Source of the DNA: JASJHI01 sp965371355
GTDB taxonomy: Bacteria; Actinomycetota; Acidimicrobiia; Acidimicrobiales; Ilumatobacteraceae
Reading direction: 5' to 3'
Assembly: GCA_965371355.1 (NCBI GenBank)
Contig: CBDUYD010000192.1
Span: 1 to 5,127 of the forward strand
DNA: 5,127 nt
In this document: positions 1 to 5,127 of the stretch, one piece after another
Position numbering within the stretch: the stretch's first letter is position 1
Layout: each line of letters starts with the position of its first letter
Notes under the pieces: generated by a model
Told to the model about the DNA's origin: nothing
Databases searched by the model: none
What the model saw: only the letters and a program-made list of their open reading frames with translations
Made by a program: the position numbers and the translations under genes

Positions 1-285
1 AGCCGAAGCAACGACGGCAGGCTGGATCGGAGTCGCCACGGGTGTGGCAACGTCGCCGGCTGTGGTCGGCGCCGTTGCGAATTGTCGGTTGTACGGCACG
101 GGGATCGACGACTCGTGACGCGACGCGGTGGGCGCACCGACGTCGACCACGCGCAGGCGCCGATGGTCGACCTCCAGGCGGGCACCATCGTGACCAGCAA
201 TCTCGTCCAGCCAACGCTGCCAAGCGGTTGCATCGGCGATGCGGTAGGCGTACCCGAGTGCGTCGGGAGCCCGACGCTGCCCGTC
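1..285 (-). other. Post-KS2 region ending in a linker at the window edge
   Basis: Residues about 1531-1625. The first part looks folded: a Trp-rich helix (ADATAWQRWLDEIAG), then a basic strand-like stretch LEVDHRRLRVVDVG. The last 20 residues (TAGDVATPVATPIQPAVVAS and the edge codon) are Ala/Pro/Thr/Val-rich and linker-like. In related synthases such linkers separate ACP or reductive domains, so at least one further domain is expected just outside the window. That is inference; none of it is visible here. Confidence 0.7.
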
Positions 286-3200
286 GGCCACCGGCGTCCA
301 CCGCAGCAGCGCCATTGCGACCTGTGACCCGAAGCCTGCTGCGAGGCGCAATGCGTAGCGCACCGGATGGGAACCGCCCTGCGACAAGTTGAGGTCGCCG
401 AGGTCGGGATCGGGTTCGCGGTAGTTGGGAACTGGTGGCACGATGCCGGTCTCGAGCGCCTTCACAGCAACAACGTCCTCGATGCCCGCACCCATCGCGT
501 GACCCGTGAAGCCCTTCGTGTTCGTGATCACGACACGGTCGGCCGCTGCCCCGAAGACCCGGCGAAGCGCATTGATCTCGGCGGCTGCCGAGCCACCGCG
601 AGCCGGCGTATAGGTCTCGTGGGACACGAACATCGCCTGGTCGGCGATTGCGGTGCGGGTGACGCCACGCGATTCAGCCTGCGCGACGACCGCTTCCATC
701 ACCGCGCCGATGTGCTCGACGTCAAGACGGGTGCCGTGGAATGCGGAATTGGCCGTGACCGCACCGAGCACTTCACAGATCGGCTGGAGGCCGCGCTCGC
801 GAGCCGCCGCGGCTGACTCCACCACGAGTGCGGCGGCGCCCATGCCGACGATCATGCCGTGCCGCCGTCGGTCGAACGGCGTCGCTGCGTCTTCGACGTG
901 CTCGTCGGTCGCGGCGGCACCGCTCGCGAGAAAGCCGCTCGTGATCCACGGTTGCAGCGAGTCGCCGGTGGCGTCGTCGGCCGATACCACGATCACCCGC
1001 GAGCAACGCCCGGCCCGGATCCAGTCCTCGGCGAGCGAGACCGCCTGCGTCGTCGAAGCGCACGCGGCGTTGACCTGCGTGTTCGGGCCCCGCGCGCCGA
1101 TGATCTCGGCGAATTGGGAGTGCCCCATCGACAGCACGCGAAACAGAAACCGGCGATCGAAGTTGTACGGATTGGCCTCGATCTCCGCGCTGAGTTCACC
1201 GATCAGACGGTCGACCTCACCGGCCGCCGATTCGCTCCCGTCGAGCCGTGTCCGAAGTCCTTCGAGCGCGAGCAAGTGCTCGCGACGCGATCGATCGGCG
1301 GTGTACGCCTCGATGTCCTCGGCGAATCGGTCGTAGCCGGGAAATGCGCTGGCGAAAATGACGCCCGTTTCGTCCCGGAGGGCGTCAGGTAGCCCCCACC
1401 GATCCGGGAGCTGCGTGTCGAGCGTCGTGGTCTTGTAGCGCATGACCAGCGGGATGCCGGCGTCTCGGAGCGCGTCGAAGCCCGCCCCGACAGCGAGCCG
1501 GGTCGTGTTGTCAAAGGCCTCGTCACGGGCAGATTCGACGGCGAACTGATCGACGATGTCGAGGGGCGCGCGGCGACCAGCGAGCTTGATCACTTCGGCC
1601 GGGTCGTCGATCGTCTCGAAGCTCGCCCCACCTGCTTCGCTCTTGACGAGGCGGGTGATGTGCATGTCGGCCATCCGGGCGCGAGCGTCGGCGGGGAGCG
1701 CGTCGATGAACTGCTGCCCGCCCAGGATCCGCCCGATGTTGGCGTCGTCGAAGACCTGCTCGACCCCCGGCAAACCGAGCGCGGCTCCGGTGATCACCAC
1801 CGGCTCGCCGTCGATACGGCCACCGGCATCGGGTGCGGGCGCAACGTTCGGGACCGTTGCCGAGTTCGACGCTGGTACGTCACCGTAGATCCGCAGCCCT
1901 TCTTCGATCACGCCGGCGAAGAGCTGTCCAAGCTGCATGATGCGATCGTCGGGATCGGCCGAGGCAGACGCAGGCGCCGCCACCGCGATGGGCGCTGCTG
2001 CAGGCACGGGAGCCGCAACCGCGGGTGTCGGTGCCTCGGCAGGAGCGGGCTCGTCGAAACCGACGCCGGCTGCCCACAGACCACACAGGGCCTGGTTGAT
2101 CGATGCGGCGTCGCCGAGCTTGGGGTGATTGGTGAAGAGCGCCAGCACGTCGTCGTGATCGGCGAGCACGTCTTCCACGAAGCCCTGTAGCGCACGCTTC
2201 GGCCCGACCTCGACGAACACCCGGGCACCGGCCTCGTACAGCGTGTGGATACCCCGGACGAACTGCACCGGGGATGCCACCTGCTTGCCGAGTTGGTCGA
2301 GCATGGTCTCGCTCGTCGCGTCAGCCGGGTAGAAGTCGCCGGTGACGTTGGCGACCAGCGGGATGCGCGGCGGCTGCACATCGAGACGCTTCAGCGTCGC
2401 GACGAGCGGCACCGACGCCGGAGCGACGATGGACGTGTGGAACGCGTGGCTCACCGGGATCCGGATCGCCTGCATGTCGGCGGCGGTGAATGCGTCGATG
2501 ACTGCGAGCACGGCGTCGGTGGCGCCGCCCACCACCGCCTGGTTGTTGGAGTTGATGTTGGCGACGACGACGTACCCGGCGGTCTCGTCGACGATCCGTT
2601 CGATCTCGGTGAGCGGGCCGAACACCGCTGCCATCGCACCGTTGTCCTCGATCGAGAGCGCAGCCATTTCTCTGCCCCGGGCACTCACGGCTTCCAGCGC
2701 GGCGGCGAACGTGAGCGAGCCGGCGGCGATGAGCGCGCCGTACTCTCCCAGGCTGTGCCCCATCACCATGTCGGGGTGCATGCCGTACGCGGCGAGCAGC
2801 CGACTGATGGCGGAGTCGGTCGCCAGCACCGCGGGTTGGGTGATCTCGGTCTGGAGCAACTCCTGCTCGAGCTGGGCGACGGCCGCGGGATCGTCGCCGT
2901 CGACGAAAATGTACGACGACAACGGACGACCGAGCAGTGGCGTCATCACGTCGTCCGCCTGCTGGAACGTCTCGGCGACGATCGGTTCGCTGGCACGAAG
3001 CTGGTCGAGCATGTTGACGTACTGCGATCCCTGGCCGGTATAGAGGAACGCCATTTTCGGCGCGGCGCCGCGGCCCACGAACACGCCCTGCTGGCGCAGC
3101 ATGCGGTAGATCGCGGGGTTGTTGCCGGTGAGGGCCTTGACGGCCTTCGTGAGCTTCGCTGCCAGGTCGTCAGCGTCGGCGAAGTCGACCGCGATGCGTA

Positions 3201-4875
3201 CCGCAGCGGCGCCGACGGACGAGTCGGGTCGAGCGGGTGCGGGAGCACGCCCGGCCTGCGCGTCGGTCAGCGCGGCCTGGACCTGCGCGAGCAGGTCGGC
3301 GTCGTCGCGCCCACCGAGGACGAGCGCCCCGCGGGGTGGGAGCTTTGCCGGGTCGGCGTGGCCCGTGGCGGCGACAACCGACGTGTCGGTCGCGGGCCGT
3401 GCGACGGACGCGCCGGCGAAGACGCGCGGGGTCGGCTTGTGGCGTCCGGGCACGTGCTCCTCGAGGACGACGTGGAAGTTCGTGCCGCCGAAGCCGAACG
3501 CGCTCACGCCGGCCCGACGGACGCCCGATGACGGCGCGGGCCAGTCCCGCAAGACGCTGTTCACGACGAACGACGAGGTGTCCCAGTCGACGTTGGGGTT
3601 CGGATCATTGAAGTTGAGGCTCGGGGGGAGCACCTTGTCGTGCAGGCTGCGGACCATCTTGAACATGCCGGCCGCGCCGGCCGCTGCCTTCAGGTGGCCG
3701 ACGTTCGACTTGACCGAACCGAGGGCGATGCTCCGGGGGGCCGCACCTGCGGCACCGAAGACGTCGGTGAGACTCTGCAGTTCGGTCGCATCGCCGACGC
3801 GGGTGGAGGTCCCGTGGGCCTCGACCGCCGTGACCGTCGCCGGGTCTTCGCCCGCGATTTCCCACGCGCGCTTCACGGCCAGCTGCTGGCCGATCGGGTT
3901 GGGTGCCGTGATGCCCTTGCCCTTGCCATCGCTCGAGCCGCCGATCCCGAGGATGACGGAGTAGATCTTGTCGCCGTCGCGTTCGGCGTCCTCGAGACGC
4001 TTGAGCACGAACAGCGCGGCGCCCTCACCCATCACGAAGCCGTCGGCACCCGCATCGAAGGGTCGCGTGCCAGTTGCGGACAGGGCGCCGATCTTGCAGA
4101 ACTTCACGAACGCGGAGACGCCCATGTTGTGGTCGATTCCACCCGTGATTGCAGCATCGAAGCGGTGATCGATCAGGCCCTCGACAGCGACGCTCATCGC
4201 GGCGAGGCCGGACGCGCACGCCGCATCGGTCGTGAAGTTGGGACCGCGGAAGTTGAACAGGTTGGCGATCCGGCCGGCCATCACGTTCGCGAGTTCACCG
4301 GGCATGGTGTCCTCGTTGACCTCATCGAAGTGAGCGAGAAAGTGCGCTCGGGTCTCGTCGATGATGTGCTGGCGTTGATCGCCACTGAGTGCCGCGAACG
4401 AATCGGCACTCTCGAGGTCGCGCAGCACTTCGGGAAGCTCGATGCGCAGATTGGTCTTGTAGTGCTTCTCTCCACCGATCGCGTTCCCGATGATCACGGC
4501 CACGTTGTCCGGGTCGATCGTCCAATCGGGCCATCCGGCATCGATGAGGGCGGACCGTGCGGCACTGATTGCCCACCGCTGACCATCGTCCATCTGGTCC
4601 GCGACCTTCGGCGGGATGGGAAGCTTCCAGCGGATCGGGTCCCAGGGGTAGTCACGCACCCAGCCGCCGATGGTCGAGTAGGTCTTGTCGGGTTCGGCGT
4701 GATCGGGCGAGAAGTACAGCGCCGGGTCCCACCTCTCGGTGGGCACCTCGCTGATCGAGTAGCGACCACCGGTGATGTTCGCCCAGAACGCGTTGGAATC
4801 GACAGCATCGGGCATGATCGCCCCGAGGCCCACCACCGCGATGGGGGAACTCGGGACCTCGAAGAATTCAGACAT
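1..4875 (-). CDS. PfaA-like type I polyketide / fatty acid synthase, KS-AT-KS, 3' end beyond window
   Basis: Large multidomain synthase that should extend acyl chains with malonyl units on a carrier protein; probably cytosolic, as no signal peptide or membrane segment is seen. The frame is open for 1,625 codons from the ATG at 4875 to base 1. Seen in order: KS1 (about residues 10-475; C220, H354, H394), a KS-AT adaptor (476-607), an AT (608-935; GHSLG with S708, R733, HAFH with H813), an Ala/Pro linker containing one helix (943-1023), KS2 (1024-1530; C1272, H1419, H1459) and a linker-like tail (1531-1625). The start is firm: AGGAG lies 9 bases upstream and no other ATG, GTG or TTG lies between it and the in-frame TGA at 4918-4920. 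The N-terminal half resembles PfaA of PUFA synthases, including the FWxNI...ISEVPxxRWD stretch near residues 30-50. Canonical PfaA has ACP repeats after the AT, whereas here a second KS follows. No ACP or reductive domain lies in the window. The product is unknown: a polyunsaturated or other long-chain lipid is plausible. Confidence 0.96.
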   Translation of the reverse strand, partial: MSEFFEVPSSPIAVVGLGAIMPDAVDSNAFWANITGGRYSISEVPTERWDPALYFSPDHAEPDKTYSTIGGWVRDYPWDPIRWKLPIPPKVADQMDDGQRWAISAARSALIDAGWPDWTIDPDNVAVIIGNAIGGEKHYKTNLRIELPEVLRDLESADSFAALSGDQRQHIIDETRAHFLAHFDEVNEDTMPGELANVMAGRIANLFNFRGPNFTTDAACASGLAAMSVAVEGLIDHRFDAAITGGIDHNMGVSAFVKFCKIGALSATGTRPFDAGADGFVMGEGAALFVLKRLEDAERDGDKIYSVILGIGGSSDGKGKGITAPNPIGQQLAVKRAWEIAGEDPATVTAVEAHGTSTRVGDATELQSLTDVFGAAGAAPRSIALGSVKSNVGHLKAAAGAAGMFKMVRSLHDKVLPPSLNFNDPNPNVDWDTSSFVVNSVLRDWPAPSSGVRRAGVSAFGFGGTNFHVVLEEHVPGRHKPTPRVFAGASVARPATDTSVVAATGHADPAKLPPRGALVLGGRDDADLLAQVQAALTDAQAGRAPAPARPDSSVGAAAVRIAVDFADADDLAAKLTKAVKALTGNNPAIYRMLRQQGVFVGRGAAPKMAFLYTGQGSQYVNMLDQLRASEPIVAETFQQADDVMTPLLGRPLSSYIFVDGDDPAAVAQLEQELLQTEITQPAVLATDSAISRLLAAYGMHPDMVMGHSLGEYGALIAAGSLTFAAALEAVSARGREMAALSIEDNGAMAAVFGPLTEIERIVDETAGYVVVANINSNNQAVVGGATDAVLAVIDAFTAADMQAIRIPVSHAFHTSIVAPASVPLVATLKRLDVQPPRIPLVANVTGDFYPADATSETMLDQLGKQVASPVQFVRGIHTLYEAGARVFVEVGPKRALQGFVEDVLADHDDVLALFTNHPKLGDAASINQALCGLWAAGVGFDEPAPAEAPTPAVAAPVPAAAPIAVAAPASASADPDDRIMQLGQLFAGVIEEGLRIYGDVPASNSATVPNVAPAPDAGGRIDGEPVVITGAALGLPGVEQVFDDANIGRILGGQQFIDALPADARARMADMHITRLVKSEAGGASFETIDDPAEVIKLAGRRAPLDIVDQFAVESARDEAFDNTTRLAVGAGFDALRDAGIPLVMRYKTTTLDTQLPDRWGLPDALRDETGVIFASAFPGYDRFAEDIEAYTADRSRREHLLALEGLRTRLDGSESAAGEVDRLIGELSAEIEANPYNFDRRFLFRVLSMGHSQFAEIIGARGPNTQVNAACASTTQAVSLAEDWIRAGRCSRVIVVSADDATGDSLQPWITSGFLASGAAATDEHVEDAATPFDRRRHGMIVGMGAAALVVESAAAARERGLQPICEVLGAVTANSAFHGTRLDVEHIGAVMEAVVAQAESRGVTRTAIADQAMFVSHETYTPARGGSAAAEINALRRVFGAAADRVVITNTKGFTGHAMGAGIEDVVAVKALETGIVPPVPNYREPDPDLGDLNLSQGGSHPVRYALRLAAGFGSQVAMALLRWTPVADGQRRAPDALGYAYRIADATAWQRWLDEIAGHDGARLEVDHRRLRVVDVGAPTASRHESSIPVPYNRQFATAPTTAGDVATPVATPIQPAVVASA
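286..1806 (-). other. KS2 domain, divergent but apparently catalytic ketosynthase
   Basis: Second condensing domain, residues about 1024-1530, opening with PVVITGAALGLPG. The nucleophile is C1272 in NTQVNAACASTTQAV. The first His is H1419 in an unusual context, VSHETYTPARGG, where ordinary KS domains read EAHGTGTxxGD. The second His is H1459 in TKGFTGHAMGAG. It ends with AAGFGSQVAMALLRW. The usual GEG reads GMG (M1345 at the position of E284 in KS1). A charged insert of about 60 residues (1186-1245, Arg/Glu/Asp/Leu-rich) precedes the FLFRVLSMGHSQFAEIIGARG stretch. The complete Cys-His-His set argues against a non-catalytic chain length factor. Local similarity to type I FAS ketosynthases (TGH-Ala-x-Gly-Ala; a degenerate post-His motif) is my impression and needs a profile comparison. 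Confidence 0.88.
1807..2049 (-). other. Ala/Pro-rich linker with an embedded amphipathic helix, between AT and KS2
   Basis: Residues 943-975 are almost entirely Ala, Pro and Val (for example PAVAAPVPAAAPIAVAAP), a typical flexible inter-domain linker. A helix-prone island follows (about 976-1000) with DDRIMQLGQLFAGVIEEG then LRIYGD. A second loose Pro/Ala/Asn/Asp stretch leads into KS2 at about 1024. The island is too short for an ACP and lacks an (D/L)GxDS phosphopantetheine site. It could be a dimerisation or domain-packing helix, which is inference from composition. Confidence 0.75.
2071..3054 (-). other. AT domain (malonyl-CoA:ACP transacylase type) of the megasynthase
   Basis: Acyltransferase, residues about 608-935, which should transfer an extender unit from CoA to the carrier protein. 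The oxyanion motif TGQGSQY (Q615) opens the domain. The nucleophile S708 is in GHSLGEYGA. R733, 25 residues later, matches the spacing of the carboxylate-binding Arg in FabD. The catalytic His is in HAFH (residues 810-813, H813). FVEVGPKRALQGF (about 887-899) is the usual C-terminal AT signature. HAFH together with the Arg is the malonyl-CoA pattern; methylmalonyl ATs normally read YASH. The domain looks intact. Confidence 0.94.
3055..3450 (-). other. KS1-AT adaptor region of the megasynthase
   Basis: Residues about 476-607 link KS1 to the AT, as in type I PKS and PUFA synthases. The first part is low-complexity and rich in Pro, Ala and Thr. The later part looks folded: a possible strand around GALVLGG, an Asp/Ala/Leu-rich helix (DDADLLAQVQAALTDAQAG), an APAPARP break, then an Ala/Lys-rich helix with LAAKLTKAVKALTG. 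No catalytic motif is seen. The role is inferred from position only. Confidence 0.7.
3451..4848 (-). other. KS1 domain (beta-ketoacyl synthase) of the megasynthase
   Basis: Condensing domain, residues about 10-475. It opens with PIAVVGLGAIMPDA. The active-site nucleophile sits in TTDAACASG (C220, codon 4216-4218). The two catalytic histidines are in EAHGTSTRVGD (H354) and SNVGHLKAAAG (H394). The conserved GEGAA (E284) and the closing GFGGTNFHVVLEEH (about 462-475) are also present. With the full Cys-His-His set it is predicted to be a true decarboxylative condensing enzyme rather than a chain-length-factor relative. Oddities are MDDGQRW (from residue 95) where most modular KS domains read MDPQQR, and a longer charged stretch (about 138-190) between the N-terminal core and the AGRI...C220 region. 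Both may be family traits rather than defects. Confidence 0.95.
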
Positions 4876-4884
4876 CTGTCTCGG

Positions 4885-4889
4885 CTCCT
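4885..4889 (-). promoter_or_regulatory. Shine-Dalgarno site of the megasynthase gene
   Basis: AGGAG on the minus strand (ctcct on the plus strand), 9 bases before the ATG at 4875. It is a strong match to the anti-Shine-Dalgarno and fixes the start, since no alternative in-frame start codon lies between the upstream TGA and this ATG. The 42-base spacer (4876-4917) holds no convincing promoter or terminator hairpin, which fits co-transcription with the gene upstream. Confidence 0.85.
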
Positions 4890-4917
4890 GTGAATTGGAA
4901 AGGTCGTCGGTCGAGCA

Positions 4918-5127
4918 TCAGCCGGCTCGGCTATAGAGCACGTCGGCGACGCGATCCATGTCGGCGAGCAGCCCTGCTTGTGCAGCGCGAATGGCATCGT
5001 GGGGAATCGCGGCCAGCAGCGGAGCGATGTCGGCGCGGTCCGCGTCGACGGATCCTGCGACCCAGCGCACACCTTCCTGGCCGACCTTCTGCGCGGCCTC
5101 GCGTGCGAACACCCTGCTCATCGCGGC
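4918..5127 (-). CDS. C-terminal end of an unrecognised protein, 5' part outside window
   Basis: The last 69 codons of a minus-strand frame that is open to the right edge of the window and ends in TGA at 4918-4920. A Met codon at 5119-5121 (MSRVFAREAAQKVGQ...) could be a start. Only six bases precede it here, both Ala codons, so an internal Met of a longer protein is equally possible and more likely given gene sizes in such operons. The visible part is Ala/Asp/Arg-rich and mainly helical, with a likely long C-terminal helix (HDAIRAAQAGLLADMDRVADVLY). I see no carrier-protein serine motif, nucleotide-binding motif or membrane segment. It lies 42 bases upstream of the megasynthase on the same strand and in the same register, so an operon partner is likely. 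A PUFA-synthase partner such as a PfaD-type enoylreductase would fit the context, but the residues seen do not show this. Confidence 0.72.
   Translation of the reverse strand, partial: AAMSRVFAREAAQKVGQEGVRWVAGSVDADRADIAPLLAAIPHDAIRAAQAGLLADMDRVADVLYSRAG

Noticed and set aside
286..1806. KS2 as a chain length factor (KS-beta)
   Set aside because: Chain length factors replace the active Cys, usually with Gln. Here C1272 is present in NAACAS and two histidines follow at suitable spacing.
1908..2381. Minus-strand open frame of 157 codons within the AT region
   Set aside because: It is an off-frame reading (Ser/Arg/Pro/Thr-rich) under the C-terminal part of the AT and the linker. It gives no sign of a frameshift, because the main frame is continuous here.
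2245..3531. Long plus-strand open frame of 428 codons
   Set aside because: It lies exactly antisense, codon-in-register, to the AT and adaptor region, whose catalytic motifs are intact on the minus strand. High-GC codon bias keeps the opposite frame open. Its predicted protein is an Arg/Gly/Asp/His-rich shadow with no domain.
1..4875. Possible frameshift or pseudogene, since no single listed frame covered the gene
   Set aside because: Reading every triplet in the minus register shows no tta, cta or tca codon from 4875 to 1, and all catalytic motifs fall in that one frame. The gene is simply cut by the window edge.
3640..4893. Long plus-strand open frame of 417 codons
   Set aside because: It is the antisense shadow of KS1, in register with the real codons, with no recognisable motif or Shine-Dalgarno site. 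It also runs across the real start codon and spacer of the megasynthase.
4494..5072. Minus-strand open frame of 192 codons overlapping both genes
   Set aside because: It is out of frame with both supported genes and crosses the real stop, Shine-Dalgarno site and start. Its composition is Arg/Ser/Pro/Thr-rich, typical of an off-frame reading of high-GC DNA.

Overview
The window holds most of one very large minus-strand gene plus the tail of a second minus-strand gene upstream of it. The large frame starts at an ATG at 4875 and runs without a stop for 1,625 codons to base 1, where it is cut off by the window edge. I checked every in-frame triplet. The product is an iterative type I polyketide / PUFA-synthase-like megasynthase. 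The visible part has the order ketosynthase 1 (KS1) - malonyl-type acyltransferase (AT) - Ala/Pro linker - divergent ketosynthase 2 (KS2) - Ala/Pro/Val-rich linker. Both KS domains keep a Cys-His-His triad and the AT keeps its Ser-His pair.

The high GC content, the strong G/C preference at third codon positions and the Ala/Arg/Asp/Val-rich protein suggest a high-GC bacterium, most likely an actinobacterium. An Acidimicrobiia-like lineage is a guess from general resemblance. No rRNA, tRNA, IS element, CRISPR or phage feature is visible.

Layout, right to left in the direction of transcription: 5127-4918 is the C-terminal 69 codons of an unrecognised protein ending in TGA. 4917-4876 is a 42-base spacer with a good Shine-Dalgarno site (AGGAG). 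4875-1 is the megasynthase. The short spacer and shared strand suggest one operon. Both genes are also in the same reading register, separated by a single TGA and 14 sense codons.

Working together: the AT should load malonyl units onto an acyl carrier protein, and KS1 and/or KS2 should condense them. No carrier protein, ketoreductase, dehydratase or enoylreductase is visible. These must lie to the left of base 1, in the same polypeptide or in partner genes. The KS1-AT start resembles PfaA of bacterial PUFA synthases. A second, apparently catalytic KS directly after the AT departs from the textbook PfaA order (KS-AT-ACP repeats-KR), and it is the most interesting point of the window.
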